A DNA stretch of 33,770 nucleotides from an uncultured Photobacterium sp. (GTDB taxonomy: Bacteria > Pseudomonadota > Gammaproteobacteria > Enterobacterales > Vibrionaceae), in NCBI GenBank assembly GCA_947039005.1, contig CAMQXY010000027.1, positions 1 to 33,770 of the forward strand. The letters are read 5' to 3'. Numbering within the stretch: the first letter of the stretch is position 1; each line of letters starts with the position of its first letter. The notes below the pieces were generated by a model, which was given only the letters and a program-made list of their open reading frames with translations, was not told the origin of the DNA and ran no database searches. The translations under genes and the position numbers were made by a program. Below are positions 16,482 to 25,404 of this stretch, one piece after another.

Positions 16482-17615
16482 TTATCGTGGCATTAACCAC
16501 GGATCTTGGGTTGCTGTACCTTTAAGACCTAAACGCCATACACGACCAAAATGCTTGTAGTGACCAGCATCCGTACCCGCTTGCTTACCCATACCATGAT
16601 ACAAATCTAGATGATTACCTTTCACTGCACCACCAGTATCTAGCGCTAGTAATAAGCGTAATACGTGCTTACCTGTCCAGTTACCTTGCGCATCTAACTG
16701 CGGTACTTCAGCTAATAATACCGATCCCATGGGAATATATTTACGATCAGCCGCTACTGCCGCATTCGCCAACAGTGGAATACCCGCACTGCCTTTAACA
16801 TCTAATGTTTTACGTGGTGAGAAAAAAACATAAGATGGATTTTGTTCTAATAGTTCACGCACTTCACTTTCACTGTGCGTCGCTACCCATTCCTGAATCG
16901 CTTGTAATGACATCTTGGCTTTCGGCACTTCACCACGATCAATCAACACGCGGCCAATACTGACATAGCGATGACCATTCTTACCCGCATAACCAAAGTA
17001 TTGCAGTTGGTTATCATCTTCAAAATGAACAAAGCCGCTGCCTTGTACTTCCATCATAAATAAATCAAGCATCGATTTACTGTAACCCAGCACTAAACCT
17101 TGACCTGCTAGCGCACCATCATAGATTTGCTCGCGTGAAGGACAACGCCCTTTACAGGTCGGCATTGCATAAATTGGGTAACGGAAGACATTGGTTGGCT
17201 TGTGACGCAATTCGATCACTGGCGAATAATAGCCCGTAAACATCACATTACCTTCGCCATTAGATCCCCCCATTTGTGCAGCCTGAATACCGTATTTTGC
17301 TAAGGTACTTGGGTTTCCACTGTGCTTAGCCCAATTTTCAACTTGGCTATACAAGGGTTCAAATTTACGTGCCATTGACGGTGAACGTGAAGTAACCATT
17401 TTTGCTTGTGGCGCAAAGGTGCTGTAATCATGGGGCTTGTTTGAATCAACTTGCGAGACTTTATTTAAAACATGATCAAAATGCTGGCCTAAATATTGGT
17501 GTGCTAACGGGTTACCAACAGCGGCTAAACTTGGTTTTTCCGTTGTTGTACTGTCTGGTGACGAACATCCCACCAATCCAAAAAGAATAATTGCGACTGT
17601 TGCTTTACGTAACAC
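16482..17615 (-). CDS. mltA: Membrane-bound lytic murein transglycosylase A
   Basis: MltA is an outer-membrane lipoprotein that cleaves peptidoglycan glycan strands and forms 1,6-anhydromuropeptides. With the GTG start used here (377 residues; E. coli 365), the protein begins with a short lipoprotein signal peptide, MLRKATVAIILFGLVGC, with lipobox LVGC and Cys17. The MltA domain includes GNVMFTGYYSPVIELR and FMMEVQGSGFVHF, followed by the 3D domain LALDTGGAVKGNHLDLY that carries the catalytic Asp. A TTG at 17678 would add 21 residues before the signal peptide and seems less likely; neither start has a strong ribosome binding site. Divergent from argA; E. coli has amiC between them, absent here. 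Confidence 0.94.
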   Translation of the reverse strand: MLRKATVAIILFGLVGCSSPDSTTTEKPSLAAVGNPLAHQYLGQHFDHVLNKVSQVDSNKPHDYSTFAPQAKMVTSRSPSMARKFEPLYSQVENWAKHSGNPSTLAKYGIQAAQMGGSNGEGNVMFTGYYSPVIELRHKPTNVFRYPIYAMPTCKGRCPSREQIYDGALAGQGLVLGYSKSMLDLFMMEVQGSGFVHFEDDNQLQYFGYAGKNGHRYVSIGRVLIDRGEVPKAKMSLQAIQEWVATHSESEVRELLEQNPSYVFFSPRKTLDVKGSAGIPLLANAAVAADRKYIPMGSVLLAEVPQLDAQGNWTGKHVLRLLLALDTGGAVKGNHLDLYHGMGKQAGTDAGHYKHFGRVWRLGLKGTATQDPWLMPR

Positions 17616-18005
17616 GATAGATAAGCCTATAAAAGTTTTATGAAAAGGTAAAAATGATCCGTTGTTTACTCGTGTCAAAGCAGTAAACCGGTGCCAATAC
17701 TAACAAACGCGGCCTAAAAAGAAGTAACTATTTCAAATAATCTACTGAGAAATGACATAACACTACGAAATGTTTAAAGCGAATAAGCCCTCACTAAGCT
17801 GCCATTAAAATAATTAGTCATACTATAACGAGAAATATCACGACATAATGTATTGATTACAGCCTCTCTCCCACTAAGTAACAACACCACGCTTAATCTC
17901 CCCAGAGCGAATAAATAATTTAACCTCAATCACATTTAAATGCTGCGCAAAGCAAAAAATTGCTTTAATTTGTTGGCTATAAATTAATCATCAATATAGA
18001 TATGG
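17616..18005. other. mltA-argA divergent intergenic region
   Basis: About 390 bp, AT-rich, with no credible gene. It should hold both divergent promoters, but I cannot choose hexamers with confidence. A hairpin-forming AAAGCAA-AAAA-TTGCTTT lies at 17949-17966. TAAATTAATCATCA at 17980-17993 resembles an ArgR box core with three mismatches, close to the argA start. Both are weak signals. Confidence 0.5.
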
Positions 18006-19343
18006 ATGTCGCTTGTGAATACACGTAAGACCCCTCTGGTAAAAGGATTTCGTCAATCTGCCCCGTATTTAAATGCGCATGTAGGTAAAACCATGGTGAT
18101 CATGGTCGGAGGTGAAGCAATTGCTGATCCCAACTTTGCCAACATTGTTAGTGATATTGCCTTGCTACACAGTTTAGGTATTCATATTGTGATGGTGTAT
18201 GGCGCTCGACCACAAATCACGACCTTATTACAACAACAGCAATATGATAGCCCTTATCACAAAGGCATAAGAATCACCGATGAATATAGCTTAGAAATAG
18301 CCAAACAAGCAGCAGGGCAAGTACAACTTGATATTACTGCCCGCTTCTCGATGGGGCTCAACAATACTCCAATGGCTGGCTCACAAATTAATGTTATTAG
18401 CGGTAACTTTATTATTGCGCAACCATTGGGCATCGATGAAGGTGTCGATTTTTGTCATAGTGGTAAAATTCGCCGTATTAATAACATGGCTATCACTAAT
18501 CAATTAGAGCAAGGTTCAATTGTGTTACTCGGCCCGATTGCTAGCTCAGTGACTGGCGAATGTTTTAACCTCACCTCAGAAGAAATAGCTACTCAAGTCG
18601 CAATCCGATTACAAGCAGATAAACTAATTGGTTTTTGTTCTGAACAAGGCGTCGTTGATAGCAATAATGACATCATCTCTGAATTATTACCCCATGATGC
18701 AGAACAGGTGCTGCAACACCTTATCGATACCGATGATCAACAAAGTGGAACCGGGCGTTTTCTACGGGGAGCAATCGCTGCTTGTCGTGCTGGCGTACCT
18801 CGCAGTCACTTACTGAGCTACAAGCAAGATGGGGCACTGATTCAAGAACTCTTTTCGTTGGATGGTATTGGCACTCAAATTGTTATGTCGAGCGCTGAAA
18901 AAATTCGTCGCGCTGATATTAATGATATCGGCGGTATTTTAGATCTCATTCAGCCATTAGAAAATGAAGGTATTTTAGTTCGCCGCTCACGAGAACAATT
19001 AGAACGTGAAATTACCCTTTTCAGTGTCATTGAGCTTGATAATCTTATTATTGGCTGCGCTGCGCTTTATCCTTATCCAGAAGAAAAAATGGCAGAGATG
19101 GCATGTGTCGCTATTCACCCTGATTTTAGAGATGGTGATCGCGGGGTGCTGTTACTCAATAAATTATGCCAACAAGCGCGAGAAGCTGGTCTTGAGAAAA
19201 TATTTGTCCTGACAACGCGTAGTGTGCATTGGTTTCGTGAACAAGGGTTCTATGAATGCGATATCGAACAATTACCCTTGATCAAAAAAGATCTCTATAA
19301 CTATCAACGTCGCTCAAAAATACTTATAACATCAACCCGTTAA
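18006..19343 (+). CDS. argA: Amino-acid N-acetyltransferase ArgA
   Basis: ArgA makes N-acetylglutamate from glutamate and acetyl-CoA, the first step of arginine synthesis, and in E. coli is inhibited by arginine. The 445-residue product (E. coli 443) has an amino-acid-kinase-like regulatory domain (about 20-280; [23 protein letters not shown]) and a GNAT acetyltransferase domain (about 300-440; [34 protein letters not shown]). A GTG at 18015 would give a start closer to E. coli and has GGA at 8 bases. The ATG at 18006 has no clear site, so the start is uncertain by three residues. Convergent with recD across a hairpin. Confidence 0.96.
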   Translation: MSLVNTRKTPLVKGFRQSAPYLNAHVGKTMVIMVGGEAIADPNFANIVSDIALLHSLGIHIVMVYGARPQITTLLQQQQYDSPYHKGIRITDEYSLEIAKQAAGQVQLDITARFSMGLNNTPMAGSQINVISGNFIIAQPLGIDEGVDFCHSGKIRRINNMAITNQLEQGSIVLLGPIASSVTGECFNLTSEEIATQVAIRLQADKLIGFCSEQGVVDSNNDIISELLPHDAEQVLQHLIDTDDQQSGTGRFLRGAIAACRAGVPRSHLLSYKQDGALIQELFSLDGIGTQIVMSSAEKIRRADINDIGGILDLIQPLENEGILVRRSREQLEREITLFSVIELDNLIIGCAALYPYPEEKMAEMACVAIHPDFRDGDRGVLLLNKLCQQAREAGLEKIFVLTTRSVHWFREQGFYECDIEQLPLIKKDLYNYQRRSKILITSTR

Positions 19344-19374
19344 AATCAAAAAGTAACGCTTAAATAGCACAATA

Positions 19375-19400
19375 CGATGCCAGTACTAATACTGGCATCG
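19375..19400. repeat. Perfect hairpin between argA and recD
   Basis: CGATGCCAGTA / TACTGGCATCG is an 11-bp perfect stem with a CTAA loop, between the convergent ends of argA and recD. Neither strand has a T-run after it, so it is not a standard intrinsic terminator. It may protect or process 3' ends of both mRNAs. Confidence 0.7.
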
Positions 19401-19424
19401 CAATTCATAATATTACCAACAAAA

Positions 19425-21500
19425 TCACACTAATAACTGGGCTAAACCACTCGCTCGTTCAGTACGCACTTGCACACTCTTAGTAATAATTTCCATTGGC
19501 GCATACAAATACAACCGCGACTTAGCACGAGTAATACCAGTATAAATTAATTCACGGGTTAGAATCGGCGTATACTCAGCAGGCAATACCATTACCGTAT
19601 CAGAAAACTCCGAGCCTTGGGATTTATGGATCGTCATCGCATATACCACTTCGTGTTCAGGAATACGGCTCGGTAAAATACCGCGAATAGTGCCATCTGG
19701 CATTTCAAAATACACCCGTAATCGACGTCGCCCACTATCAGGATCAATCTCAGGCTCAAGCATCGTCATGCCAATATCACCGTTAAATAATCCTAATGCG
19801 TGATCATTACGGGTGATCATAATCGGCCGTCCGACATACCATGTTTCATCATTAGGTGAAATACGACCACGATGGGTCAATTCTTTTTCAATACGTTGAT
19901 TTAAGCCGACAACACCAAAATCCCCTTCACGTAATGCGCATAGCAATCTGACATTCGAAAATGCTTTTAGGACCTCAGCCGGTGTTTTATCGGTTTTTAT
20001 TGCATCAAGATAATCAAGATAAAACGTCACCACTTGGTTAATCATCGAGACATACGTTTCACTGCCTAATGGATAATGGTGAATATCTTTAAATCCTTGT
20101 TGCCAAACTTTATTCACTAGTGCAGGTTTGCCTTGATTAATCGCTTTCGCTAATTGACCAATACCTGATAACGCATGGAAACGGTAACTCTTTTGCAGCA
20201 TGCACAAACAGTCTGTTACCACACTTAAACCAATATTATTTGAGTGTAAATCAAAGCCTGTTAACTGACTTAATAGCTGTCCTTGCTCGGCACTGTAACC
20301 TTGAGTTGAGAAAGAACAAATATCACCTAGCACCGCCCCCGCTTCCACCGACGCTAATTGATCTCGGTCGCCCAATAAAATTAATTTCGCCCCTTGTGGC
20401 ATCGCATCTAATAACCGCGCCATCATTGGTAAATCGACCATCGAAGCTTCATCGACCACTAATACATCAAGGTGGAGTGGGTTATCTTTATGATGACGAA
20501 ACTCAACCCGATGCGGGATAGACCCTAATAATCGGTGCAATGTACTTGATTGCGTCGGAATTAAATCTTTAATCGCTTGTGGTACTGCCAATGATTTGAT
20601 CGCCGAACCAATCGATTCAGTTAAACGCGCTGCCGCTTTACCAGTCGGTGCCACCAGCATAATATTAGGCTTATGTTCGCCATTAGCTTGCATCACTAAC
20701 GCTGCTAATAATTTAGCGACAGTGGTGGTTTTACCCGTACCAGGACCACCAGAGATCACTGCAAACTGACGTGTTAATGCCATCGCTGCCGCCACTTTCT
20801 GCCAATTCAAACAGCTTGTCGTTGGCACCAAACTGTCTAATAACTGCAAATCAGTTATTTGCTGCGCTTGTTGTAATACGCTATCAATCGCCATCCAATC
20901 AAGTTGCTGTGGTTTTACAATATCCAAAAAATCACAGGTTAGTTGTTGGCGTTGCTGACTATCAGTGACACCTTGCAAAGCATGATATAAATGACCATAA
21001 CTTGGCTGAAATAAATCATTTAATGCTTGATGCATTAGCGTTAATTGCTGCCCTTGCCACTGGCTATCAGTGCCGACTTGGCCTTGATTGGTCGCCATAT
21101 CCACAATCCGTTTAGCGACAGTTTGTTCAAATTGCCAATAGCGGTTGAGGTATAAACGACCATGATCTAACACCAATGGGCTCGCTTGTAAGCCATGTGA
21201 TTGAACATTCGCTACCACATCAAATTGCTGTAATAATTGCGCCCATTGGCTTGGATCAGCTAATCCTTCAATTAACGCCACCGATAATCGACTTGATAGA
21301 CCAAACAAATGCTGAGCACGCAATTGTTCTAACGGCACACAGACATGGCCTTTACCTAATTCATAACTCACCAATGCTGCCATCAGTGCCGCCAGATCTT
21401 GTTGCGATTGTGGACTATGCAGCGCCACAAATTTAGCAAACTGATAATCAAGCTGACGTAAGCCACCTTGTTGGGTGAGTTTTTGTAAACGCTTAAGCAT
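19425..21500 (-). CDS. recD: Exodeoxyribonuclease V alpha subunit RecD
   Basis: RecD is the 5'-3' SF1B helicase of RecBCD, which processes double-strand ends for recombination and degrades foreign linear DNA. The 691-residue product has an N-terminal domain that contacts RecB/RecC. The Walker A loop GGPGTGKTT is at 251-259, the Walker B is VVDEASMVDLP, and C-terminal helicase motifs include VYAMTIHKSQGSEF and YTGITRAKSRL. It is longer than E. coli RecD (608), mainly from extra Gln-rich sequence between about 135 and 230. Its ATG overlaps the recB stop by 8 bp, with AAGGAG upstream, indicating coupling. Last gene of the recC-recB-recD unit. Confidence 0.97.
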   Translation of the reverse strand: MLKRLQKLTQQGGLRQLDYQFAKFVALHSPQSQQDLAALMAALVSYELGKGHVCVPLEQLRAQHLFGLSSRLSVALIEGLADPSQWAQLLQQFDVVANVQSHGLQASPLVLDHGRLYLNRYWQFEQTVAKRIVDMATNQGQVGTDSQWQGQQLTLMHQALNDLFQPSYGHLYHALQGVTDSQQRQQLTCDFLDIVKPQQLDWMAIDSVLQQAQQITDLQLLDSLVPTTSCLNWQKVAAAMALTRQFAVISGGPGTGKTTTVAKLLAALVMQANGEHKPNIMLVAPTGKAAARLTESIGSAIKSLAVPQAIKDLIPTQSSTLHRLLGSIPHRVEFRHHKDNPLHLDVLVVDEASMVDLPMMARLLDAMPQGAKLILLGDRDQLASVEAGAVLGDICSFSTQGYSAEQGQLLSQLTGFDLHSNNIGLSVVTDCLCMLQKSYRFHALSGIGQLAKAINQGKPALVNKVWQQGFKDIHHYPLGSETYVSMINQVVTFYLDYLDAIKTDKTPAEVLKAFSNVRLLCALREGDFGVVGLNQRIEKELTHRGRISPNDETWYVGRPIMITRNDHALGLFNGDIGMTMLEPEIDPDSGRRRLRVYFEMPDGTIRGILPSRIPEHEVVYAMTIHKSQGSEFSDTVMVLPAEYTPILTRELIYTGITRAKSRLYLYAPMEIITKSVQVRTERASGLAQLLV

Positions 21501-24500
21501 GTGGTAGCGCTCCTTTCATAAGTAAATCCAATTCATCGAGTAATAGTTCACTTGGACGCGCATAAAAAATACCACTATCGCTACCGGCTTGAATACCCCG
21601 TAAAAACAGGTAATACACCCCACCAAAATGAGTCTCATAACTGTAATTTGGAATACGACTGCGCAAGAAACGTTGCAATGCCAGCGCATAGATTTGGTAC
21701 TGCAAATCATAACGGTGTTCACGCATCGCGGTTTTCAATTGCTCACCTCGATATACTTGTGGATCATCACCAAGATAATTCGATTTCCAGTCTAAAACGT
21801 AATACTTACCTTGATGCTCAAATACTAAATCGATAAAACCTTTTAGCATCCCACTGACGGTTGCAAAGCCTAATTCTCCTGCTTTGGCTGACAACGGATC
21901 ATGCTTGGCGATCACTTTGTTCAATGCCACCGATTGTAAAATCTCAATCGGCAATAAAAATTCCATTTCCGTGAGTCGTTGCGATGCATTCTTATCGGCT
22001 AGTCGCAGCGCATCACCATCAAGGGCACAAGTTAATACATCTCGAATTAATTGCTGTAATACCGGTAACCACGCTAATTCATAATTTTCTAATTGCAGTA
22101 ATTCGGTTAATTTCGCGACTGTTTCAGGGCAATCAACCGCGGCGGTAAAATCAATTTCTTCAAATACGGTATGCAAAAATGTCCCGGGACGTGCACCACG
22201 AGGAAAAGTATAAATCGAATATTGTGGCTCTAATTCTAACTCACCATCATCACTCTCTTCGGTAGCATTTTGCACTGAATCAATATCAAACCCCGGTAAA
22301 TCTAAGCTGCTATCATGGGCGGTCTGATGCCCTTGTTTAACCAAATTAGAATAACTGGTCATCCACCAATTACGCTCTAACGAAGCAGAAAAAGACCGTT
22401 TAACCAAGGCTTCAGTGACTTCAGCTTGTGGTTGCCATGGCACATCACTTAATTGCGGCGGTTCAGTTACCGTGATCGCAACTTGGGCTTCACAGAGCTT
22501 AACAAGTGCTAATTCAAGTGCAGCTACACTGCCCGCCTCACCATCTTGTACTAGATGTCCCATTGCTGAGCGATGTAAGCCTGTTGGTTCTTTAGTGCTA
22601 CGGCCATTACGAATCGGTGCCATACCAACATAACAGCCGTAAACCGCACGGGTTAAAGCCACATAAATTAACCGTAAATCTTCGGCTAATCGTTCTTGGT
22701 CGGCTTTTTCGATTGCAGCGGCTTGTTTCGCAATATCAAGCACCGTGATGTTATCCACTTCATCGTGATATTTGACTTCACCTTTGCTATCGACCTCACG
22801 GTAGCTACACACAAACGGCATAAACACTAAATCATATTCCAAGCCTTTCGATTTATGAATGGTGACAATCTGCACCAGATTACGTTCTGATTCTAGCCGC
22901 ATCACTTGATCATCAGCATTACCATTCGGCTCGGCAACATGTTCAGCTAACCAGCGCAGTAGCGCATAATCACTGTCTAAGGTTTGACTCGCCTGTTGCA
23001 GTAATTCACCAATATGAAGCAAATCCGTTAATTTACGCTCACCACCATCTTCGGCTAATAAACGCTCGGCAATTTGATTTTTCGCCATCACACTGCGCAA
23101 CATCGGCATCACACCGCGTTTTAACCACTGTTGGCGATATTGCTTAAAGCTATTAACGGCAATTTCCCACTCATTCTCATCGTTATTGAGTTGATCGAGT
23201 TCAATCGCAGTGCGGGCAAATAACCCTGACGCTAACGCCGCACGTAATATACGATCATCCTCAGGGGTTAATACCGCTTGTAATAGCCGTTGAATATCTG
23301 CCGCTTCCGAAGTGGAAAACACACTATCACGGTTAGATAAATAGACACTGGCGATGCCTTGTTTTGATAACGCTTCACGGACTAATTTCCCTTCAGCACC
23401 AGTACGTACCAATACCGCGATATCACCAGCCGCAATCGCATGCCGTTGCTCACCATCTAAAAAATACGCTTGGTCTTGCTGTGATTGGGTCAGAATATGT
23501 TGAATTTGCGCTGCGGTTGCCGTCGCCATTGTTGCTTGATAATTGCCTTTGGCTATCGGCTTTTTATCTGGGCTCTCTTGCAACCAAAAGGTTAATGCGT
23601 GTTGTGATTCACCCTCTAACCACCAGCTACGTTGAGCCGCTTTAGGGCTATGATCGACCGCTAAAAATTCGATATCTTGATCATAAATAAATGGACTCTG
23701 TGGCTGCTGAAACACCGAATTAACCGCTGCAATCATATTCGCAGTCGAGCGCCAGTTAGTGGCTAATGTATAGTGATCGGTCACTTGGCGACGCGCTTGA
23801 ATATAAGTAAAAATATCAGCGCCACGAAAGGCATAAATCGCCTGTTTCGGATCACCGATCATAAACAAGCCACATTCTGGATGATGACGATAAACATCAC
23901 TAAAAATACCGTATTGCAGTGGATCGGTATCTTGGAATTCATCAATCATTGCCACTGGATATTGTGCACGAATTTTACCCGCGAGCAGTTCATCAACATC
24001 GTTACCAATCGCGGCACCTAGCTGAGTCAGCAAGTCATCAAATGATAGCCACCCTTTGCGCATTTTAGCGTCAGCCAATAATTGACGACAATGTTCAATC
24101 GCATGGGCTAATAGTGGCTCACGCAAGCTAGCAGGATTATCTAATAGTTCGGCAATGGCACTAAAGACTTCATGCTCAGGTGCATCACCTTTAGCGGTTT
24201 TTTCAATTAAAGTTTGCTGATGAAATCGCATCAAATTATCAGGTAACGCATAGCCAACGGTTTCTTGAGCCGCCCACTCGCTCACTTGTGCCAACCAATT
24301 GGGTAAACTTTTTTTAGTGTAACTGCGTTTATTCACCCCAGAGCTTGCAATCAAGGCTTCAAAATCATCCTGATGTGTACGCCACAACGCTTTGAGGTCA
24401 TCAATACGGACGATATTTTGCTGATGTAATTGCTCTAATGATTCCGTCATTGCCGCCACCGACAATCGTACAGGCGCACCAGTTAAACTATTGCCAATTT

Positions 24501-25125
24501 CTTTTAATAATTTTATTGGTGATGACCAAATTTCACGGACTTCATGAGCAAGTGCTGACGATAAATGATAAAAACTACTGCGCCAATAATCAGCAACCAC
24601 TAATTTTTTTAATTGGCTTTCATCGGTCACAAATTCATTATTAAATCGACAGCCTGATTCAAATGCATTTTGAGTTAGCATTCGCTGACAAAAACCATGA
24701 ATAGTATAAATAGCCGCTTCATCCATCTGGCGTTCGGCTTGCAATAACAACGTCGCCGCTAACTTATGATCTGGGTATTCATTTAATAATGGCGCGATAA
24801 CAGGATCATGACTAACACCACGACTAAACGCTAACCGCGCATCATGAATACGAGCACGAATACGATCACGTAATTCTGCGGTAGCCGCTTCAGTAAAAGT
24901 AACCACCAGAATTTGATCAACCGTCAACTGCTGTTGATGCCGAGTATCCTGATTACCATGCGCTAACAATAACCGTAAATACAAACTCGCGATGGTAAAT
25001 GTCTTACCTGTACCTGCTGACGCTTCGATCAAGCGCGTACCATGTAATGGAAACGTCATTGGTTGCAGAATATTTGTTGGTACATCATCCGTTGTTAGTA
25101 CTTCAGTCGCCATTATGTCACTCAT
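21493..25125 (-). CDS. recB: Exodeoxyribonuclease V beta subunit RecB
   Basis: RecB is the 3'-5' SF1A helicase and the only nuclease of RecBCD; it loads RecA after Chi. The 1210-residue product (E. coli 1180) begins its helicase with Walker A EASAGTGKTFT (34-44), followed by VVTFTEAATAELRDRI, MIDEFQDTDPLQY, and VTIHKSKGLEYDLVFMP. The C-terminal nuclease domain shows GFIDLVF and VLDWKSNYLG, the metal-binding Asp and Asp-Lys of this nuclease fold, so the nuclease looks intact. The Met at residue 5 is an alternative start with GGATGAG 7 bases before it. A 279-bp structured gap separates it from recC, where E. coli has ptrA. Confidence 0.97.
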   Translation of the reverse strand: MSDIMATEVLTTDDVPTNILQPMTFPLHGTRLIEASAGTGKTFTIASLYLRLLLAHGNQDTRHQQQLTVDQILVVTFTEAATAELRDRIRARIHDARLAFSRGVSHDPVIAPLLNEYPDHKLAATLLLQAERQMDEAAIYTIHGFCQRMLTQNAFESGCRFNNEFVTDESQLKKLVVADYWRSSFYHLSSALAHEVREIWSSPIKLLKEIGNSLTGAPVRLSVAAMTESLEQLHQQNIVRIDDLKALWRTHQDDFEALIASSGVNKRSYTKKSLPNWLAQVSEWAAQETVGYALPDNLMRFHQQTLIEKTAKGDAPEHEVFSAIAELLDNPASLREPLLAHAIEHCRQLLADAKMRKGWLSFDDLLTQLGAAIGNDVDELLAGKIRAQYPVAMIDEFQDTDPLQYGIFSDVYRHHPECGLFMIGDPKQAIYAFRGADIFTYIQARRQVTDHYTLATNWRSTANMIAAVNSVFQQPQSPFIYDQDIEFLAVDHSPKAAQRSWWLEGESQHALTFWLQESPDKKPIAKGNYQATMATATAAQIQHILTQSQQDQAYFLDGEQRHAIAAGDIAVLVRTGAEGKLVREALSKQGIASVYLSNRDSVFSTSEAADIQRLLQAVLTPEDDRILRAALASGLFARTAIELDQLNNDENEWEIAVNSFKQYRQQWLKRGVMPMLRSVMAKNQIAERLLAEDGGERKLTDLLHIGELLQQASQTLDSDYALLRWLAEHVAEPNGNADDQVMRLESERNLVQIVTIHKSKGLEYDLVFMPFVCSYREVDSKGEVKYHDEVDNITVLDIAKQAAAIEKADQERLAEDLRLIYVALTRAVYGCYVGMAPIRNGRSTKEPTGLHRSAMGHLVQDGEAGSVAALELALVKLCEAQVAITVTEPPQLSDVPWQPQAEVTEALVKRSFSASLERNWWMTSYSNLVKQGHQTAHDSSLDLPGFDIDSVQNATEESDDGELELEPQYSIYTFPRGARPGTFLHTVFEEIDFTAAVDCPETVAKLTELLQLENYELAWLPVLQQLIRDVLTCALDGDALRLADKNASQRLTEMEFLLPIEILQSVALNKVIAKHDPLSAKAGELGFATVSGMLKGFIDLVFEHQGKYYVLDWKSNYLGDDPQVYRGEQLKTAMREHRYDLQYQIYALALQRFLRSRIPNYSYETHFGGVYYLFLRGIQAGSDSGIFYARPSELLLDELDLLMKGALPHA

Positions 25126-25404
25126 CCCATGGTTGCTATATGTACAACAGTACCAGCTTGAAACTGTTCAATTTCAACAATTAAGCTGGTTATTATGTGA
25201 CCCAACACTTATAAGTAAATATTGGCGCCTGATATTCTGTTGTGTTCCTATAATGTGAGAACTTACTCACGGTTTATACTACGGTGGTTAGTTAGTATCA
25301 GCGCCAGAAACTTGGTCACCTCTGGACCTGTGGCCGTACAGCGAACACCCTACAACTAACAATGATTTGCTGACGGCCACACTACTTCTCTCTGCTTTCT
25401 ATAT
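25126..25404 (-). other. Structured recC-recB intergenic region with inverted repeats
   Basis: No gene is credible here. On the recC-recB transcript strand three hairpin elements follow each other. The first is GTGGCCGT..ACGGCCAC, extended by CAGC/GCTG with one bulge (25330-25342 with 25369-25380). The second is GGCGCTGATA..TATCAGGCGCC, with one bulge, enclosing GTGAG-TAAGTT-CTCAC (25224-25234 with 25296-25305; inner arms 25255-25259 and 25266-25270). The third is ACCAGCTT..AAGCTGGT (25151-25190). None has a T-run. It could be an mRNA processing element, an sRNA or a repeat remnant. Confidence 0.6.

Noticed and set aside
17980..17993. ArgR box before argA
   Set aside because: The best match has three mismatches in the 14-base core and no partner box at 3-bp spacing; in AT-rich DNA this is expected by chance.
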